A DNA stretch of 64,000 bases from Paenibacillus sp. OV219 (GCF_900110075.1 NZ_FOCJ01000012.1:1-64000), one strand, 5' to 3'. Shown: positions 1-8,592, counted from the first letter of the stretch. Notes: generated by a model not told the origin, from the letters alone. Numbers and translations: made by a program.

Positions 1-70
1 TCCGCTCGACTTGCATGTATTAGGCACGCCGCCAGCGTTCGTCCTGAGCCAGGATCAAACTCTCCATAAT
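1..70 (-). rRNA. 16S ribosomal RNA, 5' end only
   Basis: The reverse complement carries the universal 16S 5' sequence, including the GAGTTTGATCCTGGCTCAG primer site followed by the region ending in ATGCAAGTCGAG. By alignment to E. coli numbering the mature 5' end falls near base 70. The gene runs leftwards out of the window, so only about 70 bases are present. Confidence 0.97.
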
Positions 71-227
71 AGGCGAAATGGCGGAGCCATTTGCGCCAAA
101 TGAATTTGCTTGTTAGCTCATTCAAAAAACTAGCTCGTCAGAAACACTTTCGCCAAATGGCGATCGTCGTTTCGACGTATTTTATGACCTTTTGACAGGT
201 CGCTCATTGTTCAGTTTTCAAGGAACA
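71..227 (-). promoter_or_regulatory. rrn leader with boxA-like antitermination element and processing stems
   Basis: Between the 16S 5' end and the promoters lies a leader. The minus strand at 208-227 reads TGTTCCTTGAAAACTGAACA, the conserved rrn leader element of Bacillales. Two strong inverted repeats lie closer to 16S, at 76-92 (AAATGGC arms around GGA) and 150-163 (TCGCCA arms around AA), which could take part in processing stems. The roles come from known rrn leaders; the sequences are seen directly. Confidence 0.75.
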
Positions 228-268
228 AAATTCTTTATTTCTCGTCCCAACCTCTCGGCCGGAACTAG

Positions 269-298
269 AATATATCATATATCGAAACTCAATTGCAA
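269..298 (-). promoter_or_regulatory. rrn promoter P2 (proximal)
   Basis: On the minus strand a TTGCAA -35 (293-298) is separated by 18 bases from a TATATT -10 (269-274), just upstream of the rrn leader. Tandem promoters are usual for rrn operons. Confidence 0.55.
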
Positions 299-374
299 GC
301 TTTATTTTTCAACTTGTTTTTCGTTTCGCCCACCGTGCTTGGCTTACCTCTCAGCGGCAGAATGCTATATTAAC

Positions 375-403
375 ATGATATCAGCGTAGTAGTCCAGTGT
401 TAA
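375..403 (-). promoter_or_regulatory. rrn promoter P1 (distal)
   Basis: On the minus strand a TTAACA -35 (398-403) is spaced exactly 17 bases from a TATCAT -10 (375-380). It lies about 100 bases upstream of the proximal promoter and reads into the 16S gene. Confidence 0.55.
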
Positions 404-487
404 AATATTCCTGTTCATTCTCACTTCCCTTAAAAGATATTGTGGCGTTCACAAGCTTACTCTACTTTCTAATCGCAACAAATGAAA

Positions 488-513
488 AGCTGCCCGAGTT
501 ACCTCGGACAGCT
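488..513 (-). terminator. rho-independent terminator of the membrane-anchored protein gene
   Basis: Eleven-base arms (AGCTG-CCCGAG and its near complement) enclose a TTAC loop. On the minus strand the stem is followed by TTTTCATTTG. It lies just past the stop at 522. Confidence 0.7.
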
Positions 514-521
514 CACAATCA

Positions 522-1004
522 TCATTTAATTAAAGCATCTATTCTCATAGAAAAACTGTCCCAGTCTCCATGGTAACCTAAGTTCATGCCCCAGCCTACT
601 GCCCTTAAATCATCCTTTAGTTTTGTTAACTCCTCTTTTTGATTGTTATTGAGGTTTGTGTTTGGATAGCCTGTGTAAGTAGGATACTTTGAGAAATATC
701 TATATAAGTTCCATAAATCATTTTCTTGGCTCTTTGACATTAATCCTGAATCTTTACCTGTAACCATCAAGTAATTAATATCTTCTCTGATATCTTCTAT
801 TTTTTCGAGAACCATATTTGCTTCCTGCCAGTTATTCTTTATTTGATAATCTATTGTACTTTCCAATTGAACTAGATCCCCCTGCAATCCAAAGGATAAA
901 TGGGAATAAGCATCTTTAATGTGTTTAACATTCAGATAAACATAAGTGAAGAGAATAATGTTAACTAGAACTGACACTATAATGATGCCTTTTTTGTATT
1001 TCAT
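522..1004 (-). CDS. membrane-anchored protein of unknown function
   Basis: This protein of about 160 residues is not one I recognise. It starts MKYKKG and is followed by one hydrophobic segment (about residues 6-24), consistent with a single N-terminal membrane anchor with the rest outside. The remainder is charged, probably helical, and ends in a Trp/Gly-rich tail. The ATG at 1004 is preferred because an AGGAGA ribosome site sits 5 bases before it; the reading frame stays open for 40 more codons upstream without such a site. It stands alone, with its own terminator at 488-513. Confidence 0.7.
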   Translation of the reverse strand: MKYKKGIIIVSVLVNIILFTYVYLNVKHIKDAYSHLSFGLQGDLVQLESTIDYQIKNNWQEANMVLEKIEDIREDINYLMVTGKDSGLMSKSQENDLWNLYRYFSKYPTYTGYPNTNLNNNQKEELTKLKDDLRAVGWGMNLGYHGDWDSFSMRIDALIK

Positions 1005-1292
1005 TTTGTCTCCTTTTGTTTTTTTAATGCCGAGGTCCTTACACAAAAATCCCATATTTCGAATATTCGCGAAGTGATTGAACTCTCCTGCCCGTTCGTA
1101 GTAAAGTCTGCTGGATCTACCCATATGGAGCGGCTCTGCCTTTTTACTTTCTCGGAATTATCTGTAAAAGCTTTTAAAGAACATAAAGTGCTGTGCATTA
1201 CAATCAGTGGTTTGTATGTATTAGGTTTGCCACTCTTTCATTTAATAGCGAAGAAATTGCGTCTCCTACTGAGTATTGGGAATCAAATAGAG
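1005..1292. other. gene-free stretch
   Basis: No coding region with a ribosome site is visible on either strand. It should contain the promoter of the leftward gene at 522-1004, but I see no convincing -35/-10 pair. Short open frames here lack start signals. Confidence 0.5.
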
Positions 1293-1327
1293 AAAAGAAG
1301 GGTAGCGATTAAGCTATCCCTTCTTTT
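1293..1327 (-). terminator. terminator of the short-chain dehydrogenase gene
   Basis: The arms AAAAGAAGGG-TAGC and GCTA-TCCCTTCTTTT pair with one bulged base around a short loop. T-rich sequence follows on either strand, so it could work in both directions. It lies 47 bases past the dehydrogenase stop. Confidence 0.65.
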
Positions 1328-1373
1328 CATTTGAGTCTGCTTATACGGATAAGCTTGGATCATCGAATCGGAT

Positions 1374-2153
1374 TTACTTCGACTCCGTCAGCATATTGTT
1401 CACAGACTTGCTGAGCTGGTTGAAAATAAACTTCGGAGCAATCCGGTTCATAAGCTTCAAGGCGTTACTTTGCCCAGGCCGGATTTCGAAGTTATCCCGC
1501 TCCATGCCCCGAATTGCAATCCCAACCATTTTGGACACGCTCATCGCTTTGGAGCCTGCTAGATCTGCTGGCTCGAACGAGTCCACCAGCGGAGTTTCTG
1601 TCAACGGAGGCGCTAGCTCAAATACTTTTACTTTCGTATTTTTGAGCTGCACTCTCAACGACTGTGTATAAGAATGTAATCCTGCTTTTGCTGCACAATA
1701 CACCGGTGAGATAGGCAGCGGGACGAAAGCAAGTCCTGATGATACATTCATGATAGCGGCCGACTCCTGCGTTTTTAAATATTCTAGGAATTGTTTCGTC
1801 ATCCAAATTGGTCCGCTTAAATTCGTTTCGATCTCGCGATTGAGATCCTCCAGATCGATGTCCTGGTCATGAAGATTAATTCTACGCATGAATCCTGCAT
1901 TATTGATTAGGACGTTGAGTTTAGGGAATTGCTTCACCACGGTTTCAAACAAACCAGCTATCGCTTTAGGATCCGCTGCATCGCTCTGTAACGTATGTAC
2001 TGTCGGAAGTTTTTTCTTCGCAGCATCCAGCCTCACCAGATCTCGACCAGTAATGATAACGGTATTCCCTAGCTTAATCAGTTGTGCTGCAAATTCGAAG
2101 CCGATGCCAGATGTGCCTCCTGTGATAAGAACGGTGTTACCACTCATTTTCAT
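1374..2153 (-). CDS. short-chain dehydrogenase/reductase, DltE-like
   Basis: A classical SDR of 259 residues, the usual length for the family. The Rossmann motif TGGTSGIG is at 11-18, NNAG at 84-87 and the catalytic triad is Ser139, Tyr152 and Lys156 (YCAAK). It should be a cytosolic NAD(P)-dependent oxidoreductase of unknown substrate. The N-terminus and the MNVSSGLAFVP region resemble the DltE-type SDRs of Bacillus, but no dlt operon is present, so the symbol is withheld. The ATG at 2153 follows an AGGAAACCGT ribosome site. It is monocistronic, with its own terminator. Confidence 0.9.
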   Translation of the reverse strand: MKMSGNTVLITGGTSGIGFEFAAQLIKLGNTVIITGRDLVRLDAAKKKLPTVHTLQSDAADPKAIAGLFETVVKQFPKLNVLINNAGFMRRINLHDQDIDLEDLNREIETNLSGPIWMTKQFLEYLKTQESAAIMNVSSGLAFVPLPISPVYCAAKAGLHSYTQSLRVQLKNTKVKVFELAPPLTETPLVDSFEPADLAGSKAMSVSKMVGIAIRGMERDNFEIRPGQSNALKLMNRIAPKFIFNQLSKSVNNMLTESK

Positions 2154-2250
2154 ACGGTTTCCTAACCTTCCTTGTTATGAGTACGAAGCTTCTATTCAGT
2201 ATAGTAGCACACAAAAGAACTAAACTACCCGTTACTTCAACTAAAAAAGA

Positions 2251-2275
2251 GACCCACAGCAACGGGCTGCGGATC
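2251..2275 (-). terminator. terminator of the zinc-ribbon gene
   Basis: Arms GACCCACAGC and GCTGCGGATC (with G-U pairs) close a five-base loop. On the minus strand CTCTTTTTT follows. It lies downstream of the stop at 2303. Confidence 0.65.
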
Positions 2276-2302
2276 TAACCTCGAAATTTATTAGTCCTCA
2301 TT

Positions 2303-2497
2303 TCATTGCAAGCCAGTATAGATTTGAATTTCTTCTATAAACAAATCATTAAGTGAGCTGACAGTGCCGTCTTTCTCCACCTGATATAAATCCAGTTTCT
2401 CTCCATTTACTGTAATCTCAATACAGCAGTTCCAACAATAATAATGTTGTTTACCGATCTTACCTATATCAACCGAGTTACAGTTCAAACATTTCAT
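2303..2497 (-). CDS. small zinc-ribbon protein
   Basis: A 64-residue protein with CxxC at Cys3/Cys6 and a second cluster around Cys21, Cys24 and Cys25 (YYCWNCC). This spacing is that of a small zinc ribbon. The C-terminal half is acidic, with a YQVEKDGTVSSL stretch seen in conserved short proteins of Bacillales as far as I recall. The function is unknown. An AGGAGGATA ribosome site lies 9 bases before the ATG. Overlapping frames are shadows. Confidence 0.75.
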   Translation of the reverse strand: MKCLNCNSVDIGKIGKQHYYCWNCCIEITVNGEKLDLYQVEKDGTVSSLNDLFIEEIQIYTGLQ

Positions 2498-2692
2498 GCA
2501 GCATATCCTCCTTACATTTAAAACGGCTATAATCTATCAATATCTTTCCCTTTTGTTAGTAGATTATACGTAGTTCCATCTGTAAGCGCGGATTTGTATT
2601 CTAACAAACTCTCGATGTATACCATTTATAGAGCTGAATCGATCTTTTCTATTAAACCAGGCAGTTCTATTTCATATCGTTACTGGTTGGGG

Positions 2693-2826
2693 TCACTTGT
2701 CATGCTTCAATATAAAATCCACGATCGGCTTGGGATCCGGCAGTCCGTGCGGATGGTGCCCGCCCCCTTCTTTGCCGAAAACGGTGATTATGTCGCTCTA
2801 TCCGTGTTTTTCGTAGAAGTCGCATA
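2693..2826 (-). pseudogene. remnant of an alpha/beta-hydrolase (C-terminal end)
   Basis: One minus-strand frame ending in TGA at 2693 gives about 43 residues including FGKEGGGHHPHGLPD and a following PIVDFILKH. These resemble the C-terminal end of a prolyl-oligopeptidase or dienelactone-hydrolase-like enzyme, where the His of the triad sits in GGGHHP. A TAG interrupts the frame eight codons into the visible part, and nothing upstream continues it; the kinase gene at 2828 abuts it directly. I read it as a decayed gene end left by a deletion. The family assignment is from memory of the motif. Confidence 0.5.
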
Positions 2827-2827
2827 A

Positions 2828-3319
2828 CTAATTGCCGGAAGTTTCAAGTTCCTCTGGTGAAGGTGGCTCAAAAATTTGTATCCACTCTTTAAGTTTAGCT
2901 TTGGGTATGAAAAAAGTTCCCTCTGGGTTCATCACATTTCTAGCTTCTAAACGTTCAAACAACACTTCTTCAGGCACATCAACAAAATGAATTTTAAAGT
3001 CGGCCCCAAGGTTATTAGCTCGAGTACGAAACTCGTCTCGTTGACTTCGGACCCAGCATCCAAAATCCAAAATAACATCAACACCAAGAATTAAAACTCT
3101 AGATGCCACTTCCCACATTAGGGATTCCACAGAATCATGTCTAGAATCATGCTTTGTTTCTTCAGATTGCGTCATGTTATCCCCGAAATCATGCCCAAAT
3201 AAATGGATATGCCATTCATCAGGAGTAAGGCGAAGTGCAGAGTATTTCGTTTCGAGTTGACGGGCCAAAGTAGTCTTACCGCTACAAGGGAGACCAACCA
3301 TTAAATGTAGAGACGCCAC
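2828..3319 (-). CDS. P-loop kinase-like ATPase (AAA_33/zeta-toxin type)
   Basis: About 163 residues with a Walker A motif GLPCSGKTT at residues 9-17 and an LTPDEW stretch after the first helix, typical of small metabolite or aminoglycoside-type kinases of the AAA_33 group. The protein is short, about one kinase domain. A GTG at 3319 is preferred over the ATG at 3355 because AAAGGAGAGG lies just before it. Substrate unknown. No antitoxin partner is next to it, which argues against a zeta toxin. Confidence 0.75.
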   Translation of the reverse strand: MASLHLMVGLPCSGKTTLARQLETKYSALRLTPDEWHIHLFGHDFGDNMTQSEETKHDSRHDSVESLMWEVASRVLILGVDVILDFGCWVRSQRDEFRTRANNLGADFKIHFVDVPEEVLFERLEARNVMNPEGTFFIPKAKLKEWIQIFEPPSPEELETSGN

Positions 3320-3396
3320 GAGATTCCTCTCCTTTATAAAACATATATCCAGCATTTTTTTGAAATAATCTGCTCTAGAGCTGCATACACATCGCC

Positions 3397-3960
3397 TTAA
3401 ATCGGCTTCACCATGCGGCGATAGTCGCTGTCTCCAATCCGCATCGTGCCGGTTTCGTTATAGCCGCTTGCCACGTAGAGCTTGTAAGCTCTATCGTTAT
3501 AGGCTTCCACGATTAGCGCCGTGCGGTCGAACCCGAGCTCGGCTGCACGCTGCTCGGCCGCAGTCATAAGCCGCTTCGCGATACCTTGCCCGCGGTAAGG
3601 CTCCGCGACAGCCAGTGCATCCAAGTAGTATTCACCGTCCTGGGCTTCCCTGACAATTGCGCTTTCCGCCATCAACGGAGACCGGCGGCGCAGCGGCGCC
3701 AGAAAAGGCTCGTCCAGCAGATGCGCATCATTGCCGGAGTAAGCGACGAGCATGCCCGCAACCTGCCCGTCTTGCTCAGCGACGAGGACATGGTCGCAGC
3801 TGACCCGATTGCCTTGCTGATTGTAGAAGCCTGCCAGCCGTTCAGCCGCCTCGGCCTCATCGGAAGCTCCAGTAAGCAAATACGCGATATCCCCGATCGC
3901 TTCGAGCAGCAGCGGAATGACCGCCGGCGCGTCGTCTCTTGTCGCCATACGCGTTAACAC
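3397..3960 (-). CDS. GNAT family N-acetyltransferase
   Basis: A 187-residue GNAT protein. The acetyl-CoA binding motif RGQGIAKRLM is at 123-132, preceded by the strand YYLDALAV and followed by ALIVEAYNDRAYKLYVASGY, the usual motif B region. It should acetylate a small molecule or protein amine in the cytosol; the acceptor cannot be read from sequence. The start is GTG at 3960, nine bases after GGAGG. An internal ATG four codons later is an alternative. Confidence 0.88.
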   Translation of the reverse strand: MLTRMATRDDAPAVIPLLLEAIGDIAYLLTGASDEAEAAERLAGFYNQQGNRVSCDHVLVAEQDGQVAGMLVAYSGNDAHLLDEPFLAPLRRRSPLMAESAIVREAQDGEYYLDALAVAEPYRGQGIAKRLMTAAEQRAAELGFDRTALIVEAYNDRAYKLYVASGYNETGTMRIGDSDYRRMVKPI

Positions 3961-4173
3961 GGCAATTCGCCTCCAATCCTAATTCTACTTCTTCCTATGA
4001 TACCGACTTCACTGAAAGTTATCTACGCACATTATATCCACTTGCCGAATGATGCAAAACTGCCCTTTTGCGTAGAAGCTCTACATTAAGTTTGCTTATT
4101 AGTTCGAATTACTGTAGCATAGGATAATAGTTGAACGTTAAATGATCAAAGTGCTTAGTTATACGATCATTAT

Positions 4174-4250
4174 CGCGGGGTGGAGCAGCTCGGTAGCTCG
4201 TCGGGCTCATAACCCGAAGGCCGCAGGTTCAAATCCTGCCCCCGCAACCA
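4174..4250 (+). tRNA. initiator tRNA-fMet (CAT anticodon)
   Basis: A complete 77-base cloverleaf with encoded CCA. The anticodon loop is CTCATAA. Two initiator hallmarks are visible: the first base C cannot pair with A72 (CGCGGGG against CCCCGCA), and the anticodon stem has three G-C pairs (GGG/CCC). So this is the initiator, not an elongator Met tRNA. It stands alone and reads away from the rrn operon. Confidence 0.96.
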
Positions 4251-4279
4251 ACCTACACGAATAGCTCGACACATAGATG

Positions 4280-4320
4280 AAAATGCCTCCAATCCACGTT
4301 CAGTGGATTGGAGGCATTTT
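4280..4320 (+). terminator. strong terminator after tRNA-fMet
   Basis: A perfect 18-base stem (AAAATGCCTCCAATCCAC and its complement) with a GTTCA loop and a T run on both strands. It can end the tRNA transcript and also the leftward epimerase operon that stops at 4335. Confidence 0.9.
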
Positions 4321-4334
4321 TGCATTACTAGTTT

Positions 4335-5121
4335 TCACGCATTATTTTTCAAGTAACGCACTGAATCAGACAAGCTCTTGCTCCGCTCACCGGATAAGCC
4401 GCATTCCAAGGATAAAAACCCCTCATAACGCAGCTCCTTCAATTTGGCAAAAGGCTGACGGAAGTCCAGATGGCCTGTACCCGGTTCCTTCCGCGCGCTA
4501 TCCGCGAGGTGGAAGTAGCCGATGTTGCTGTAATGCTGCTCGATCGAAGCAGTAATATCGGCTTCCTCAATGTTCATGTGGAAGAAGTCAGCCATCACTT
4601 TAATGTGCGAGCTTCCGGTCCGCTGAATGAGCGATACGGCCTGCTCGACCCGGTTAATCATATGATCCTCGTAGCGATTAAGCGGCTCTAGCAATAGATA
4701 CACGCCAAGCTCCTCTGCTTCTCTGCGATTCTCGTTAAGGAATCTAGCAATGCTTCCTCATCGCCTGCGGTATCGCGTGGCAGGGGGACGCCTCTCGTTA
4801 CGATGCCAAAAGCAGCAGGTGCAATCAGGCCCTGCGCCCCGATTCGCCGAATTTGTTCCAGAGACTGACCGATTCCGGCTACTGCTACGAGACGCTGCTC
4901 GCGGTCAAAATCTCCGATCCAATGTTTATAACCGCCGCATACGGCGCTTGCAGGAATACCCGAACGCTCCGAAGCGAGTATAATTTCGTCTGCTGTTGCT
5001 CTGTTAAAGGCGCTCCATGATGCGTAATCTCCACGCCGTCATATCCCAATTGCTTAGCTTCCGCGAAGATATCGCTGTAGTCGCTCTTTCCGGTCAATCT
5101 GTCCTGCAATGCGAATCTCAC
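4335..5121 (-). pseudogene. TIM-barrel sugar-phosphate isomerase/epimerase, two frameshifts
   Basis: Three consecutive frames together give a normal xylose-isomerase-like TIM barrel of about 260 residues. Frame one (from GTG 5121, AAAGGAG 9 bases upstream) reads MRFALQDRLTGK to TEQQQ. Near 4990-4998 the protein continues one frame over as ADEIILASERSG, and near 4738-4743 it shifts again into LNENRREAEELG and VYLLLEPLNRYEDH. Each break behaves like a single missing base. The C-terminal part keeps metal-site motifs such as LEPLNRYEDH and the MADFFHMN stretch. As written it cannot make a full enzyme. It is the last gene of the operon with the AraC and dehydrogenase genes. Confidence 0.8.
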
Positions 5122-5156
5122 CCTAGCATGACTCCTTTACTCAGACAAGTTGTTGT

Positions 5157-6005
5157 TCATGTATGGAAGCCGAAAGGCTTGTTGAGCTCCCGATATTGAG
5201 ATGGCGGGACGCCCACATAGGATTTGAATAAACGGCTGAATGTCGGGATACCGCTGAAGCCTGCCGCAAGCGCGATCTCGCCGATGGATAGGTCGCTTGT
5301 TTGGAGCAGTGTCTTCGCTTTGAGCACTCGCATCTCGCGGTGAACCTGGATTGGAGACTTCCCGAACAATTCTTTGAAGCGATTGCTGACATACGTCGGA
5401 TGCATCTGTATTTTCTGAGCTAATTTGCCGAGAGACAGCTCTTGCTCCGGATGCTGAATAATTTGCGCTAATATATCCAGAAAGCTGTTCGAATGCTGAT
5501 CCGGTCGAGTAACCGCGTTCTCATTCATCGCCGAAACGAGGATATGATACAGCAATTCCAGCGATTTGGCTTTCTCCAGAATACGGGTCGGTAGAAAACC
5601 GGGCGCCGCATTGCGGGAATTCGCGGAGTTCTGAAATTGGAGGAACGCTTGCTCGAATTCGGACGTATTCTCCAGCTTGAATATAAGAGGAAGCTGAAAC
5701 AACCGGAACACATCAATTAAACCAGCGATTTGGAACGTAAAATGCCACCAGAGAAAGACGGATTCCTCATTCGTGTCCTTGTAATGATCATGCTCGATAT
5801 TGGGAGGAATAAGGACGACATGCCCTGTGTCGATCGGATAGATGACATCTCCAATCCGTAATGTCGCCTTGCCTTCTTTATGGTAAGACATGACATAATA
5901 GGGAAGGACGCGACTGAGAACCTTCAGCTCTCTTCGGCTATGAATGTCGAATTGTTGGATATGCAGCGACGCATGCTCGAGCAGCATGTTCAAGCTTTCA
6001 CTCAC
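5157..6005 (-). CDS. AraC family transcriptional regulator
   Basis: About 282 residues. An N-terminal cupin-like sensing half (HVVLIPPNIEHDHY) is followed by two C-terminal helix-turn-helix motifs (LSLGKLAQKIQMHPTYVSNRF and, later, LSIGEIALAAGFSGIPTFSRLFK). The GTG at 6005 is chosen because GGGAGGG lies 7 bases before it. It sits 28 bases after the dehydrogenase gene and before the broken epimerase, so it probably regulates this small sugar operon in response to its substrate. Confidence 0.88.
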   Translation of the reverse strand: MSESLNMLLEHASLHIQQFDIHSRRELKVLSRVLPYYVMSYHKEGKATLRIGDVIYPIDTGHVVLIPPNIEHDHYKDTNEESVFLWWHFTFQIAGLIDVFRLFQLPLIFKLENTSEFEQAFLQFQNSANSRNAAPGFLPTRILEKAKSLELLYHILVSAMNENAVTRPDQHSNSFLDILAQIIQHPEQELSLGKLAQKIQMHPTYVSNRFKELFGKSPIQVHREMRVLKAKTLLQTSDLSIGEIALAAGFSGIPTFSRLFKSYVGVPPSQYRELNKPFGFHT

Positions 6006-6033
6006 GTTTCTTCCCTCCCTAACCAACCTTTTA

Positions 6034-7086
6034 TTAGAAAGTCACACCAAGCTTGACGCTTCTTTCCGGATGCTGATCGACAAACTCCTCATAGCCTTCC
6101 GCACACTCGAGGAAAGGGATGACCGGATTAATGATTTCTTCGCAATTCATTTGATTTCCCTGCAAAATCGTCCAGCATTCGTTCTCGATTCTTCTCCAGC
6201 TCCATCTCGGATGGTCAGGGTTCGGATCGCTGCACGCGCGGGAGAAGATGATCTTCGCGTTATTGAAATGTGCTTCCCGGCCAAAATCAAGTCCGCCCTT
6301 GAAAGCGCGAGCCCATCCGACGTAAGCGATTGTCCCGCCGTAGGCTAACCCGCGCAGTGAAGATTGGAGCGCTTGCTCATTCGCGCTTGTTTCAATGATG
6401 ACATCGACGCCGAGCTTGCCCGTTGCCTTCTTCAATTCGAGGCCAATATCCTGAGATAACGGATCGAATGCGGCAGTAGCTCCTGCCCGAAGCGCTGCTT
6501 CCCGCCGCTTGGCGATTGGATCAATGACCGCTACGTAGCTAGCTCCCCCGAGACGTGCCAATTGCGCCGCAATAGCGCCAATGGCTCCGAGTCCAAATAT
6601 CGCTACCGTATCTCCGATTCGCATCCCGCTGTCCCGAATTCCGCTTAGCGCGAACTGGGCAGGATCGAAGCATAGCGCATTTTTCCAAGGCATGGCGTCA
6701 GGCATCTTGAGCAAATAATAGTTATCAACTGCATTGACGATATGCGTTTCACGAATGCCTCCGTAGCTGCACACCCGATCGCCCACTTTGTAATCAGTGA
6801 CGTCGCTTCCCGCTTCCACAATAACGCCGACCCATTGGTTGCCCAAATTCCATTTCCCAAATTTATCGGACTTGTTCGTCTCATCCCTCGGAATAAACGC
6901 CTGCCACTCTTCATTATAGTAATCGTTCACATGCGGGCTCTCTCCACGGAACTCAGCGAGCTCGGAGCCGTGCTTCGGTGAAGCATACTGAATTTGGACC
7001 TTCACTTGATGCGCCTGAACGACCTCATCCTCATATGGAATCAAGGCTGCTTTTCTAGGAGAAACCGCTATCAATTTCTGCGTCAT
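6034..7086 (-). CDS. zinc-type medium-chain alcohol/polyol dehydrogenase
   Basis: An MDR-superfamily oxidoreductase of 350 residues. The GroES-like N-terminal half includes GNQWVGVIVEAGSDV and VGDRVCSYGG; the Rossmann motif GLGAIGAIAAQLARLGG follows and binds NAD(P). It is probably an oxidoreductase for a sugar or polyol, in the cytosol. The classical zinc-binding GHE motif is replaced by GNQ, so the catalytic metal site may be altered or lost. The second ATG (7086) is ten bases after AAAGGAG; the first (7095) is too close to it. First gene of the operon. Confidence 0.85.
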   Translation of the reverse strand: MTQKLIAVSPRKAALIPYEDEVVQAHQVKVQIQYASPKHGSELAEFRGESPHVNDYYNEEWQAFIPRDETNKSDKFGKWNLGNQWVGVIVEAGSDVTDYKVGDRVCSYGGIRETHIVNAVDNYYLLKMPDAMPWKNALCFDPAQFALSGIRDSGMRIGDTVAIFGLGAIGAIAAQLARLGGASYVAVIDPIAKRREAALRAGATAAFDPLSQDIGLELKKATGKLGVDVIIETSANEQALQSSLRGLAYGGTIAYVGWARAFKGGLDFGREAHFNNAKIIFSRACSDPNPDHPRWSWRRIENECWTILQGNQMNCEEIINPVIPFLECAEGYEEFVDQHPERSVKLGVTF

Positions 7087-7122
7087 ATTATTCATGCTCC
7101 TTTGATTTTCTATGGTTTCGTA

Positions 7123-7155
7123 GTAAGCGCTTACGACGACTTAGCCCTAATTATA
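7123..7155 (-). promoter_or_regulatory. -10 box and cre/LacI-type palindrome upstream of the dehydrogenase operon
   Basis: On the minus strand a TATAAT (7150-7155) is followed about 15 bases later by the perfect palindrome GTAAGCGCTTAC (7123-7134). The core AAGCGCTT is that of catabolite (cre) or other LacI-family operators. No good -35 is visible. Its position just after the -10 fits repression. Confidence 0.45.
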
Positions 7156-7267
7156 ATGTCATCTGTAGAACGCGTATATAGCCGTAATAAATTGATATAT
7201 AACAGTTTTACAGGTCGTGCGGCTTATCTATCACCCCTAGTAAATAAGTACAAATTTGCTACTTCGT

Positions 7268-7325
7268 TAAAAATAAAAATGACCCGCAGGACAGTCACTT
7301 TTCAAAAAGTGTCTATCTTACAGGT
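7268..7325 (-). terminator. terminator of the Gfo/Idh gene
   Basis: An imperfect 45-base hairpin (7281-7325; outer arms GACC/GGTC, inner arms CACTTTT/AAAAGTG) is followed on the minus strand by ATTTTTATTTTT. Confidence 0.65.
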
Positions 7326-7341
7326 CAAGGCTCGTATCGTG

Positions 7342-8592
7342 TTACACCAGCGACTTCAGATCTGCAATGTAGCGTTCGAAGCTTACCGTCTCGCCGGTCA
7401 AACGCGACTGCTCAGCGGCAAAAACGAGCAAATGGCTGTGCGCGGATTCCATGCCCGAGCTTACGCCGCTCGTCTCCGTCTCCACCTGCCTGACGAAGCT
7501 CTGCATCAGCACCGAATCAGCTCCGCTGTGCGAACCTTCCTGCTGCTCTGGCCGAATGATCTCCGTCTTGCCGGAGAAATGGCGAATCTCAATCTCATTC
7601 GTGCCGGAATGGCCGAGCAGCTCTCCGGTCGTGCCCATGATTTTGAAGGAACGGCTCGTGTCGCGGGTGAATGCCGTCATCGTGAAAGCGACCGTCACCT
7701 CATTATCGAACAGCATATTAACGACTTGATGATCGACGACGTCGTTATCGCAGCGGAACACACATCTACCGTACGGTCCGTGCTTTAAAGCGTGCAGACG
7801 CGCTTCGATTGTAGGGGCGAGCGAGACGACATTTTGCGGCCATTCGTCCTTCTCGTTCAGATAGAGCTTAATCGCCGATACTGGACATTCATGCTCCACC
7901 TTGCAGCCATCCGTGCAGCGGGCAGTTGACCCTTCGGGCGCATTCTCCTCTCGGAAATAAGACAAGCTGCCGTAGGAGGAAACGCTCTTGCAATTACCGC
8001 CGATAATCCACTTCAAGTAATCGAGATCATGGCAGCACTTCTGCAGCAGCATCGGGCTGGACAAGGTGCTATTGCGCCAATTGCCTCGCACGAAGCTGTG
8101 TGCTTGATGCGCGAAGCCGACGTTCTCCGTCCAATGAATCGTCATTAGTTTGCCGACGGCGCCTTGATCAAGCAGCCGCTTCACCGTGCTGAAATAGTTC
8201 GAGTATCGCATGCTGTGGCAGATTGTAAGTATCCGATTGCGGCGCTCCGCCTCTTCCGCCATAAGCAGCGCTTCCTTCGGATTCGGCGACATCGGCTTCT
8301 CTAGCAGAATATGATAGCCGACCTCAAGCGCCTTCATCGTCGGATGAAAATGTTCCCTGTCCATCGTGCAGATGAGCAGCGCCTCGCACAGCTTGGGCTG
8401 ATTAAGCAGCTCCTCCCAGCATGCGAACTGCTTATCCGGCGTAATGCCGTACATCTCGGCGAACTTCAGCCTGCGCTCTTCATTCGGCTCCGCCACAGCA
8501 ACGAATTTGATCTCATGCGGCTTGCGCAGCGCGTAAGAACCGAGACCGAACATGCCCCGATTGCCTGCCCCGATTACTGCAGCGTGAATCAT
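7342..8592 (-). CDS. Gfo/Idh/MocA family NAD(P)-dependent dehydrogenase
   Basis: 416 residues. The N-terminal Rossmann fold starts VIGAGNRGMFG and carries the family's EKPMSPN motif (Lys99-Pro100). The substrate domain contains HDLDYLKW. An unusual Cys cluster (Cys226, Cys230, Cys236) and a CDNDVVDHQ motif suggest a metal site. Likely oxidises or epimerises a sugar or cyclitol. GGAGG lies before the ATG. It follows the DeoR gene by 28 bases and ends the aldolase-DeoR operon, so it probably feeds the same pathway. Confidence 0.88.
   Translation of the reverse strand: MIHAAVIGAGNRGMFGLGSYALRKPHEIKFVAVAEPNEERRLKFAEMYGITPDKQFACWEELLNQPKLCEALLICTMDREHFHPTMKALEVGYHILLEKPMSPNPKEALLMAEEAERRNRILTICHSMRYSNYFSTVKRLLDQGAVGKLMTIHWTENVGFAHQAHSFVRGNWRNSTLSSPMLLQKCCHDLDYLKWIIGGNCKSVSSYGSLSYFREENAPEGSTARCTDGCKVEHECPVSAIKLYLNEKDEWPQNVVSLAPTIEARLHALKHGPYGRCVFRCDNDVVDHQVVNMLFDNEVTVAFTMTAFTRDTSRSFKIMGTTGELLGHSGTNEIEIRHFSGKTEIIRPEQQEGSHSGADSVLMQSFVRQVETETSGVSSGMESAHSHLLVFAAEQSRLTGETVSFERYIADLKSLV

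Noticed and set aside
192..389. 65-codon plus-strand frame across the rrn leader
   Set aside because: It overlaps the rrn promoters and leader and has no ribosome site.
1074..1334. 86-codon plus-strand frame
   Set aside because: No ribosome site and no recognisable features; it runs into a terminator hairpin.
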